A DNA stretch of 64,000 nucleotides from Bimuria novae-zelandiae CBS 107.79 (lineage: Eukaryota; Ascomycota; Dothideomycetes; Pleosporales; Didymosphaeriaceae), in contig ML976669.1 in NCBI GenBank assembly GCA_010015655.1, positions 808,230-872,229 on the forward strand, read 5' to 3'. The notes beneath the pieces were generated by a model. It ran no database searches. It was not told the origin of the DNA and worked only from the letters and a program-made list of their open reading frames with translations. Below, one piece after another: positions 11,854-22,560 of this stretch; position 1 is the first letter of the stretch; every line of letters starts with the position of its first letter. The translations under genes and the position numbers were made by a program.

Positions 11854-13370
11854 AGCGTGTCTGTGAAAGGCCACTCGTCCTCGATTCTTTGAACGGCTTC
11901 GGACTTCTTGATAAAATTAGCTCTTCCATAGGTTCATGAAAAATTTGTCTTGGTGCGCTGACTTTGCCTGGTCTAAAAGTCCACCGATTTTCTCAAAGCA
12001 TTTCTGAAAAAGCGAGACTACGATAAGAGGTCATGTGGCCTTTAGGGATTTTTCACGTTAGTATCGCTGCCTAGATAATTGATTGATTGACCAATTCGAT
12101 CCTACTCGGTCTCAACTACGATTTCTCCACAGCCATGGCCGGTTGCTGGCGTGCCAGACAGCCGACGCGACGCAGAAGAAACTTCCACCCCACCCAACTT
12201 CACTCCTGTAAACAAGAGCCTGTTGTCCCCACGACCGCTATCTATATCTGTCTGCGGGCGCATCTAGATGGTGGCCTTACTATATGGATGCTCCACTTCT
12301 AGGCTCCTAGAGGCGCTTTGCCTCGCATGTCGCGACCGCTATACCAACAGTCTCCCTCCATTGCTCGGCTTTGTCTATGAATACCTACCCCCGCGCTTTT
12401 AGGGTTTGTATATATCCTGTTACATTCGCTCCTACCCTCTTTTGCTTATTGGATAAGGTGTGTTCACTGGAGCTGACAGGGTGACGCAATGCCCAATCTG
12501 CTAGGTGGGGCATTATGATCCCTGCTTACAGTGTTGCGCACACTTTGTTGCGACTGTGTTTGAGGGGAAGCCGGGTTCGCTAAGGACTATAGCCAGGACA
12601 GCGAAGCGCAAAATTCACTTCGCGCTGCCCCGCTAATAATGCCTTGTTGTCTAATTTAAGGTTATGACTATGCTTATGTGATATGCCGACGGCGCTATCA
12701 GAGTTGATATTATTGCGCTAACCATCTACATTTCTGCCGGGAGTTGAAACATGTTGCATAATCGCTATTAGTTATTGTACAGTACAGTACTATAGCACTA
12801 TTAATTTGTAAAAAAGATCTAATAAACATGTTAATACAAACTTATTATTGAAACAGGGTCCCTCTAGTAGTATGACTACCATGGATAACCGAGTAGGAGA
12901 GGGACATACAACGTACAGCACCTTGCGTGGCAAAGGGACCAGCTCGTCCTGCTTCCCCTGGACTCTCGAAGCCGCGGGGCAACACCGCTAAGCAGGGAGA
13001 GGATAGGTCTTCTGTATTTGCGCGGGAAAGACAGCGTGCGGCTATCAAACTACGTGGCCTCAGGCTTATTCCCCGGTAATTAGAGTTGCCATTGGCACTG
13101 ATATTACTATGGGCCAACGCTCGCTCCACAGCATTAACGTACCGGGCAAGCGAGTCGCCCAGGCAAGCGAATTGCCCACCCCACCAATTTTCGCGCCTTT
13201 GTAGCGACACACTCTCGCATTATCTCTTTCTCCGAGACTCCTCGCCCACCCCGTTCTACATGTACAGATAACAATACACGTGCGATCTCCACACAGCGCC
13301 TTGAGGAAGCATGAGCAAGACATGCTGAGAAGGAGGATAAATTGGCTGATACTATACTAGCAGCCTCGAT
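11854..13370. other. Intergenic region without supported gene
   Basis: Short frames occur on both strands (for example 12087-12302 plus, 12845-13210 minus) but lack motifs, and the minus one opens with GTG. A GTACAGTACAGTAC microsatellite lies near 12777-12791. The interval separates the HET gene from the 3' end of the DUF3435 pseudogene. Confidence 0.4.
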
Positions 13371-15660
13371 TTATGCAGCGCGCAATGAGACGGTACCATG
13401 GACCTCATGCGCATGTCGCTGCCAGTGCATCTTGTGCTCAATGTCGATCTGGCAGAGGCCGCACCTAAGGAGATCTCCGTCCCGTACATTTGCTAGGTGT
13501 CTTCTCATAAAATGTTTGCTAAGATCGCCTAGGGTATGAAACGAGTGTGTGCGCTCAGCCGTCGGCAATTTCTCGTTGCCTAGGCATACGAAACATATCC
13601 TCGGCCTCTTCTCCTTGTATACCGACACCTTAGCTGCTTCTAACTCTTTATCGACCTTGCACTGTAACTCCTCTTCCCTAGTGACCAGTGGTACGACATG
13701 CCCCTTTGATTGCTTCAGTCGAGAAAGGTGGATTCCACCCTCTTCAATTCCGCAGTAATCCATGACGGCACGGATGGCCCTGTTGCGCTGGCTAACTTCC
13801 TCTTGTAGGGATGTTCCTGGTTGGGTCAGGACGGTGTCAACCAATGCTTTCTGGGCCGAGAGCATAGCGTCACAAGACATCGCCGCTGCCGCAACGTCTT
13901 TGGCTTCGATGCCAGCAAGCTGTTGCTCAACATCGCGCACGGGTTGCTCGTACTCCCAGCGCTCTTTAATCTCCTGGAGAAGAGCATGCCGCAATCGCTG
14001 CCTTGTCTGGTTAATCTTGCGGTTAAGCGCTTGGTAGTGCGAATGTCTTGTTGCGTTTGCAAGGCTACGTTTGAGTCGCTCCTGTTGCGCCAGCAGCGAG
14101 CGAACGATAGGATCATCGTTTACCGATGCCGATTGGTCCGGTGTGAGGCTCCTTGGCCTTCGGGCATCGATCGATCGACTCATTGTGCAAGCTGCTCGCA
14201 TCAACGCGTCCTGGGGTTGTATGCCTCGCACGACCGCCTGTGTATCTACCGTGACACGTCGCGACAGGTAGTGTTTCAAGAACGTCCGTATGTTAGCATG
14301 TCCCATTATTAGGTTTTGCATGGCCTCGCTAATGTTGCCTATACATATGTTAGTTCTAGATCTGCTACGACTGGTAGCAGAGGCTAATGTTACCATTCTC
14401 GTTAAATGCCTTGCCTCCAGTGTAGCGTAGTGAATAGGGCCGGGTGACCTGTGCAAAACCTGTAATTTCCCCAAGGGTTTTAATCCAAGGCTGTAATGTA
14501 GAGTCTGGGAGACATTTATCCTTAGAGATAACCCAGCCTTCTGGAGTCCTCTCTGTCACGCGGAAGACGGGAATGTCATCCAGTTTTTAATTAAGACACA
14601 ATAGGAGCTCATTACGCTCTAGCGAGATAGAGAGCCTGCTCAGCTCTTCCGGAGATGTTAAATTGTACGCAGCAAACGCCCCATTGTGGAAAAGCATCCC
14701 GAGTAGGAACACGTGGGGGCTAAAGGTAAGGGTCTCATCATGGATAATTTCAGGAATAGGGAAAGTGTTCCTAACCAAATTATTAGTATCTCTATAAGAC
14801 GAATAGATTTTAGAAGAAATAAACTTGCATATCTTTAATCCTAAGGAACTCCTTTGTGAATTCAAAGGTTAGTTCAAGTAATACTTGATAAGGCCCACCC
14901 TCTGGATCCCGGAGCAGCGTAACCTGGACATGCCAATAGCAGAGGCTAAGAAGAGCTTTTGGCCGATTTGCCGTAAAACTGCCGAGTTGTAGGTAGACTT
15001 GGGTTTGTATCCAATAGCGTCTGTGGGAATATCGCTTTTCAATTGTTACAAGGTTTGTCTCCAGGACTCGAGCGAGGTCCTCCACGTACATACAGGCCTT
15101 GTCTCAGCCTATCTTCTTTAAGCCGTGCTTTTTGGCTAGCTTTTGTAACACCTGCGATATAGCTTAGACGTGCTATAGGGTGAAGAAGGTATACAAGAGG
15201 CAGGACAGACCTTATGCATGCTCCAGTTCATCTTCCTGTCCAGCTTAAGACTTGTTGCTCTCTTGTATACGAGGCGGTACACCTTCTAATACGTCCCAAG
15301 GGAGCTGGCGAACTGAATACCCTGGCGTTTCTAACCTCCCTTTCCTTGACGCTGATTAAGTAGCCAGTTAAAGAAGGTGTATAGGGTGCCGACAGACACG
15401 GTTATATGGGAGCGGAGGTCTGTTCTTCCTAGGTAGGTCCAGCATCTATCTTGTGTTAGCATTACATTTCTTAGTCCAAAGAGTAGGAGCATGTGACTTA
15501 CTGGTTCCATTAGTCTTTGATACGATCTAGTAGACGGGTACTGCTCTCCTTATAGTCCTCCTTGGTGTACTCTCTTTCGTCAAATGTTTCCAGCATGCTG
15601 GTGTAGTGCTGAGGCGGATGATTCTTATCAGCAAAGAGCCATGCTTAGTCCTCTACCTCT
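13371..15660 (-). pseudogene. DUF3435 tyrosine recombinase (Starship captain-like), broken
   Basis: The minus strand yields the family in order. At 15660-15481: EVED*AWLFADKNHPPQHY and STRLLDRIKD*WNQ. At 15091-14840: VEDLARVLETNLV, TANRPKALLSLCYWHVQVTL and DPEGG. At about 14790-14587: TFPIPEIIHDETLTFSPHVF. At 14581-14394: DDIPVFRVTERTPEGW and PYSLRYTGGKAFN, the catalytic Arg region. A clean intron (14339-14393) leads to MGHANIRTFLKHYLSRRV, where the Tyr of HYL is the expected nucleophile. A C-terminal C2H2-like tail (CFVCL...H, CGLCQ...H) ends at 13371. In-frame stops (near 15640, 15480 and 14580) and a disruption near 14800 make it non-functional. Some stops fit CAA/CGA-to-TAA/TGA RIP changes. 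Confidence 0.8.
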
Positions 15661-16261
15661 TCGCCTTGCTTGCCATCCTCGTTACTGCATGTTTCGTCGT
15701 CGGTGAGGTCCGTGTCTGAAGTGACACTGCCGTCGGCATTAGACTCGGTATATTCGCTCTCGTCAGAGGAATCGTGGATGGGTAGACGGCGTCGCATATT
15801 GCGTCGGTGCGGGGGGTGCATGTGCGTATCGGATGATAGGTATCGGATGATAGGTAGGGCGGCTAGTTGAGTATATGAGCGAGAGAAGAGGCGGTCCTTG
15901 CTGGTGGTTCTGTGAAGGGCGAGGAAACCGCTTTAAGTACGCCGCCGGTAGGGCGGCCTCGGCTTGGGTCAGCATGCTGCTGGTGATAAGAATAGCAAGT
16001 GGTGTCGAAAGCTGCGCCCTACCCTCGCGTTCCTGGCAGCAGGGGTGCCGCAATCCGCCGCTTGGGCGAGAGCGCGGACGAGAGTGCCATGGCGATGGCG
16101 ATGAGATATCCGTACGAGGGAAAGGAGAGGGCGTGGTGTTTTGAAACGCAGGATGCAATGTGATCTGGGCGCCGTTAGATTGTGGATGCGTGCCGAGAGC
16201 TCTGCTGCTGAGCTTCCTCGAAGTTGGGGTGGTAGCGCGACTACGCTAGCTGAAGTGGGTA
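15661..16261. other. Upstream region of the DUF3435 pseudogene
   Basis: Possible first codons of the DUF3435 gene (acidic, Asp/Glu-rich on the minus strand) lie at about 15661-15790. The rest is GC-rich DNA without RIP damage, giving overlapping frames on both strands but no recognisable domain. If the recombinase once headed a Starship, its outer boundary should fall here, to the right of the gene. Confidence 0.35.
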
Positions 16262-18397
16262 CCGTGTTTTATCAGATGACGCACAGCCATCACTTGGCGC
16301 ACGCTCACCGCCAAATTTTCGACTTCTTCACCCTCTCATAACTACACCAATATGGACCCAATTGAGGCTGCGTTAGAGTCGCTGAAATCGCTGAATCCTA
16401 GAGAAACACCTAATTACACTATAGTTGCGAAAAAGTATAGTTGTAATTAAACAACGCTGTTAAAGCGCTATCGCGGGGTTTAAGGCACCTATGCTTAGCG
16501 AATTAATAATATACGCCTCCTTAACACTACGTAAGAGAAAGCTCTTATAATTTATATTAATAACTTTTACTAACGAGGTCTACCGCCTATAAGATAAATA
16601 ATATAGAATTTCGCCTTAGAAATAGCTAGAAGAACTGCTAGAAAATGCTAAGTTAACTACTTTATCGCTTAATATCGTATTAACCTTATATTATATTAGA
16701 GCTTTAGTATGGACGCGTTACGGCACAAAGCTAATTTAGTATTTAAATATAGCCTCTACTTTAAGCTTTTGGCGTAGAAGATCGAATAGTATAACGTAGA
16801 ACTACAATATATATATAATATAGACGAAAAAGGCTTCTTAATTAGGGTACTATTAAAGATAAAGCGCATCTTCTCCCGCTAAAGATATAAGGATAGCGGA
16901 GTAAAGCAAGTTATATAAGATAGTAATAAAGAGTAGATAATAATAATTATATATATTTGCGCTAACGGCAGTGCTCTTATGCTAACCTTAATTTACTAGG
17001 CTATTTCTAGTAATATATAGAACTTATAGCTTTAAGATTTTGACCTATAAGAGCATAACTGTTTCTTTACTTCCTTAGCTAGTAGATAGACGAATAATAA
17101 GATTAGCATATAATAGCTAAAACAAGTGTTTAATCGCGAGACGAAGGTAAAGGCGCGTCGCTCCTAGCGTCTCCTTATCCTTAATAGCTATAGCTCCTAT
17201 ATAACGATAGAATTTATTAAGTATTATAATAAGAATTAAATTCTCCTAGCTATCTTTCCTCCTTACGCTACCTATACTCTCTAGCCACTTAACGTTTACC
17301 TCTTTAAGCCTCTCTCTAGCGCATACTCCACCGAGCTCTTAGACTTTATATATAGCTATTAAGGCCTTACCTTTATTATAAAGCGCGACTTCTTCCGCAT
17401 ATTCTATCGCGCCTAGAATATAGCGTTTAAATATAAGATAATTATTAAGTCCTTTAAGGTTACTAGCCTCTCACCATTAAACGCAGAGGTAGTGTTACAA
17501 AAGTTTTAAAAGGCGGAAGTAGAGAGGCTATTATCCTCTAAAAGTAGCTTATTAGTACTTAGCGCTTTAGATTAGAGAAAGATAGAGCGCTTACTACGCG
17601 AGGTTATTAAAAATACTTATTCTAAACACTTGTAGTAGCTCTCTTAGACAATCTATTATATAGCTATGTAGAAGTAGCTTCTCTAGCACGAAAATAACCG
17701 CCTTAAAGAAGCTCTTATTAATAAGAGAAAGCGGCGACAGCGTGGCAAGCCTTTGCTACTTAAAGCACCGCTAGAGTATAATAGAGGCGCTGTTCTCTGG
17801 TCGCCCGCTAAAGTCTAAGACGCCCGAGATAGGCAGGCGCAGAAGGATGCCAACGAGCAGTTGTAACAATAATAGAAGGAGGAGAAACTTGCTCTACGAA
17901 AGCAGCAAAAAGAACAGAAATAAGCCATACTTAAGGAGAGGAAGCGTATAAGGCTTGCCGCTAAAGAAATCCGCCTCTAGGAGCAGCGTAGCAAGGCTGC
18001 TACGCGTGAAGAAGCACGTATTATACGCGAGGCCAAAAAATAACTCTAAAAAGATATATAATTATCCTAAAGGGGTACGAGACGTTAGCTAATTACTTTT
18101 ACTACTCTATCTTGTCTATATAAAGCGCCTAATATTACTAAGGTCGATTTCTCTTCTATTATTAATAAGGAGCCTATATCTGGCCCTAGCACGCGCATAA
18201 GAAATATACGCCTCCTATAGAGGTTTCGCATGTAAATTATTATAAGCAATTAATTGTTCAAGCTCTATAGACCTCTCCACTAGAAAATCTCGCGATAATA
18301 GCTCTTATATAGAGCTCTACAGCCTTAAAAGCAGTGGGTGTGGGCATCCGGAAATCGTGCGCCAAGTGATGCCCGTGCGTTATCTGATAAAACACGG
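16262..18397 (+). mobile_element. Tc1/mariner (pogo/Fot1-type) DNA transposon, complete, RIP-mutated
   Basis: Terminal inverted repeats of 42 bp begin CCGTGTTTTATCAGAT on both ends (16262-16303 and the inverse 18356-18397) and differ at three positions. TA dinucleotides at 16260-16261 and 18398-18399 form the target duplication expected for this superfamily. The 2,136-bp length fits a Fot1-like element. The interior is RIP-mutated whereas the outer inverted repeats are nearly clean. Confidence 0.93.
16351..18190 (+). pseudogene. Pogo/Fot1-type DDE transposase, RIP-degraded
   Basis: It opens MDPIEAALESLKSL and continues NYTIVAKKYSCN*TTLLKRY, the N-terminal psq-type helix-turn-helix of fungal pogo transposases. 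INNFY*RGLPP follows. The C-terminal part (about 17730-18050) is Lys/Glu/Gln-rich coiled coil, with EEKLALRKQQKEQK and REEARIIREAKK, also usual for this family. Stops are frequent and mostly of CAA-to-TAA or TGG-to-TAG type, so it is inactive. Confidence 0.82.
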
Positions 18398-18399
18398 TA

Positions 18400-20768
18400 A
18401 TCCGGAGAGCACGTGCGCCCGAGCTGTCCGGGGCATGAGTAGGGAGGTTTAGTGGCAAGTCAGCGCCAGAAAACGGCAGCACGGACACCCGAAAACGGCA
18501 GCCAAAACGCCGTCGGATTGTTTAAGGTAGTAAATAAATAAAATATCTCTAAATAGTTTAACGAGAATTTTTATTAAATAATAATTCGCGCGCTTTAAAT
18601 TTTAGCTAAAAATAAAAAAAACATAAAGTGTAAAGTTACTAAAGCAAAAAAAATAAGTGTAATTAAAATTATATTTAGAGGTTACTATTGACTAAGTTTT
18701 TATAGAAGCCTCTACAAGACTTGCATGCTAGAACTATTACTTATTAAAGCTATATAAAGATCTGTAATATTATTAATAAGCTAATATACACGAACACGCC
18801 TCTTTATTTCAATTATATTATAAAACTTAACGCTTACGCTAATTATAGGTAAAATGTAATTAACACTATATTAAATTTAGGACTGCTTAAATAATGTTAT
18901 AAGAAGTTTATAACTAGGTTTTTATTATTAATAGAAAACTATTACGCTAGAGAAGTATATAAATAGTTAAGTAAAATAACTTTACTACTAATAATACGCT
19001 AAGAGATTAGGATCGTATAATTAGCTTAAGTAGCTTTTAGATTTTTAAAAAGTATAAGTCTAGAATTACGTAGAGGCATTAAAAGGGCTAAAACTATCGC
19101 AAGAGGTACAGGAGCCATAGAATCTATAAGAGTAGGAACTAGTAGAGTAATAACTTTCTTAGTAATTAGGCTAAAATACTAATAAAAAATATTACGTATA
19201 TACCTAAGCCTTATATCTTAAAAAAGCTAGTTAGTTACAGCTTAAATATTATAGCGTATAATACTTATATCTATAGACTACTACTTTTTATTTTTATCAA
19301 ATAATATATAGTACTTACGTAATTTTTTAGGCCTATTATTCTATTAGCTAATTTTTAAAATAAAGCCTTAAATGCTTAAACATATATAAACTTATAAGTG
19401 CTATTTTAATAGCGCTAGTAGCACTTTTTACTAGCTAAATTATATACGTACTTGCTATTAAATACTTTAATAATTATACGTCGTACGCACCTAATATATA
19501 AATATAAAAACTTAGTCTTAATAGGCTAACTATTACTAATAATTATAGTAGTAGGCTGAACGTTAGCTAGACGAGACAGAGGAGGTAACAAAGTAATAAA
19601 AGTAGCTTTAAGCGTATAATACTTAGCTATAGCCTACTTACCCTTATAAATATTCTTACTATGCTAGGTTTTCTTACTCTAAGCCTTTTCTTTAGTAGTT
19701 TATTTTACGTGGAGCGCCTCTTCCTTCGTAAGACGCCTTATCAAAAGATAGCTATAAATTTAAAAGCTTTAAAAGAGACGTGTACCATATTATTTATAAT
19801 ATATATAGAACTAAGGAGGAAAGGCTTGACAAAACTAAGCGTTATAAATAAAGTAATAGAAAAATAAAAGATTTATTGTAATAAAAACAAGGTTTCTTAT
19901 AGTTAGCGTAAGCATATAATTTTTTTTTTTATATTACTATCCCGCAACGCGTTATTAGAATATTATTTTTATAAATAGAAGGCGCACGCTTACCTACTTT
20001 ACTAGTAGTATATACTTTTATCTTACTAGTATCGCACTTCTAATAAAAAGGTAAGCTTTATTCAAGTAAATAATTCACGCGAAAGAAGATTACTCTAGGT
20101 ATTTAAAAACTAAAAAGATATTTTATATAACTTTTTAAAGCCTTACTTACGCGTAGGCTCGTTACTATTATAACTTACTTAAGGGGTGTGTTATAAATAT
20201 AAGACTTAGCCTAGCCTTAAGTGAGCTCGCTGAGGTCCGCGAGCTTACGTAAGATACTTAGGTATATAGTAAGCTTCTTAGCACGATTTTCCTCAGGGAG
20301 GGATTACTTTCTAGCTCACTTTTATTTAATAGTTATATATATAGAAACAATAAGTATGACCTTTTATACTCGTGTTTAACCTATTAATTAATCTATTACT
20401 TAGATTTAACTTAGACTCTTATAAATTTTTTATAACTTTATTTTACTTTTAATACTAACGTCCTATTAATACTCGTAAGCTATTAATACCTCTTTTTTAC
20501 CTTATAGTACTCTTACCTAAGAACTAACCTTAGCTCCTTTAGGACTAGCTATACCTTAGGGACTTAATAAGAGTTACGAAGGCCTAATTTAGCTACGTAA
20601 AGTATAGGTATCTATTTAGCTACTCCTGTCGTGACTGCAACATGTACTCGTTAATTTTATATATAGGCGTAGATTTGTAGAGTTAACTCTAGTACTCTAC
20701 TAGTAAGGGCTCCTTATGGACGGCTATTTAAATAATAATTATAAAGTACGTATAGAGCTCTATTAGTA
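18400..20768. other. RIP-mutated, unassigned repeat DNA
   Basis: A ~125-bp normal-composition segment (18400-18525, with two CGAAAACGGCAGC-like units) is followed by TA-rich DNA to 20768. No frame gives recognisable domains. Plus-strand text near 19060-19170 is locally open but was not identified. From about 20188 a TGTTATAAATA start and interior composition suggest a retrotransposon LTR, but no matching end or target duplication was found. Confidence 0.5.
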
Positions 20769-20773
20769 ATATA

Positions 20774-20934
20774 TGTAATAGGCTACGCCCGGTTGTTGCC
20801 TTAGATCCTTGACCCTCGGTTATGCGAACCCTAGATATATAAGTTCGACGCCTGAAGCTTAACTTTAGACTCTTTATTAAATTTATAAGTATTCTTCTAG
20901 CATCTTTAGCTCCTTAAGCACCTAGCCCTTTATA
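20774..20934 (+). repeat. 5' LTR of the Gypsy element
   Basis: 161 bp, TGTAATAGGCTACG to CCTTTATA. It aligns without gaps to the 3' LTR. Its outer (left) half keeps original G/C where the 3' LTR has A/T; its inner (right) half is the mutated one. Confidence 0.93.
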
Positions 20935-20989
20935 TTAAATTTAATTACTTCTACCCGTCGCGGGATAAGTAGATTTTAAATATAATTAT

Positions 20990-22560
20990 AAACTAAAGCT
21001 ACGAAGCAGCACACGAAGTTAAAAGACTTACGTAGATAAATACTATAAAGGCAACGCCTGGACCTGCGAAGAGATAGAACCCTCCCTAGTAAGTAATTAA
21101 GAAAGAGTCCTAACGAATACTTAACGCTAGCAAGACTATCTTTGCTAAATAAAGAAGTTATAAAAATAAGAATAGGACCTTTTACTAAAGGTCTACGTCT
21201 TAGCGTAAATAATTATACGTAGCAAGCTATTAGCTTACGAAGGAGTAATAGCTAAGGAAATAAAAGGATAGCCTCCTTATTTATAACTAAACTCTAGGTA
21301 TTAGGAGTTAACGAAAATAAAATATAATAATTCTTAAGTAAGATTAAAACACTTGTTAACCTCTAAGACACCCTTTAGACTCCGCCGCAAGGAGTAAGAG
21401 GACTAACTAAAGAAATAGTAAAGAAGCCCTAAAAACCCCTAACAATATAATAATACTCCTAAAAGATAAGAGGTACGAATTAGCTATTAGAAGTAGACTA
21501 ATAAATAGAGCTACTAAAGAGATTAATAGTAGAGCTTATCTTAAACTAAGAAAGAAGCCGCCGCCCTAAGATCCCTAACTTAGCTTACTTTAATCGTAAA
21601 CAACAGGATTACTACTACTTTAAAATAGTAATATAATATAAGCTCCTAAAAGATAGGGACTACCTTAGAAATATACCTAGATATATTATTAGTTAATTAA
21701 TAGGACGTGCAGCGACAGTAGGAATTACATACTTAGACTACTACCTAAAGTGCACTAAAGCTAACCTCTAGGAGCTACTAGACTATAACTTTTATAACTA
21801 CCTAGCGGAAGAAATCGCGCGTAACCACTTACTTATAATATAATAAGAAAACTAGAAGCTTCGTAATTTTAACCCTAACTTTAATAACTATGCTATAGAA
21901 GCTAAGAAGTATAGTTAGGAGATTCTAAAGAATCTATACCTTTAAAGCCTCCGCAAGGACTTACAGGACTAAATAGTTATAGTAGATATAGATAATAATT
22001 AGGACCTATAAGGGGTTTAGAAGAGGGTTAATAAGGTTAAAGAAAACCTCTTCTAAAATATATTATAGCTACTAAAGTTATCTGCTAAGAACAGGGCGCT
22101 AGACGAAATAGATTAAGAACCTACTTAAGCTAACCCTAGAAAGATGTCCAGCCAATAAAGCTAAGACAAAAAACACTAAGCAACGGATAGAGCCACAGGA
22201 CACAGGTCTAGTAACACCTAAAAACAAGCCACGTGGGTGTCGCGCGAGGTAATAGAAACCCGTAAAAAGAATAGTTTCTATTTTTATTATAAAGATACGG
22301 GACATCGCGTAAAGTAGTATAAACTTTTACTTATAATAAAGCTAGCACAAGTTCGCGCCGCTGTACCCGCTACTAAAAGATCCTTTAATAAAGAGTTTAA
22401 TATAGCTTCTACTAATTTAGAAAACTAGGTCCTCTTAGCAATAGTCGCCGCTAGGAGGTAAAAGTAGGAAAAGGGCAAAAGATAAGTTTTAATAACTTTT
22501 AAAGGCTATAGCTAGACTTAACACTAGTAATAGTACACTCGCTTATTAATAATATTGTGT
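20990..22560 (+). pseudogene. Gypsy gag remnant
   Basis: This is the region between the 5' LTR and pol. Near 22275-22315 the plus strand reads FYFYYKDTGHRVK, a CCHC knuckle (CFYCxKxGHRxxxC) in which Cys codons have become Tyr, as G-to-A change predicts. Upstream frames are lysine- and aspartate-rich with stops. The boundary with protease is approximate. Confidence 0.6.

Noticed and set aside
12480..12640. Possible tRNA or structured RNA around a GGGTTCGC motif
   Set aside because: No cloverleaf with a matching acceptor stem or a proper T-loop (GGTTCRANNCC) could be built.
15763..16158. 131-codon minus-strand frame, Pro/Ser-rich
   Set aside because: Mirrored by long frames on the opposite strand in GC-rich DNA, with no family features; likely upstream region of the recombinase gene.
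20188..20643. Candidate solo LTR (TGTTATAAATA ... GCAACA)
   Set aside because: Composition is suggestive, but the 5-bp flanks do not match and no partner copy was seen.
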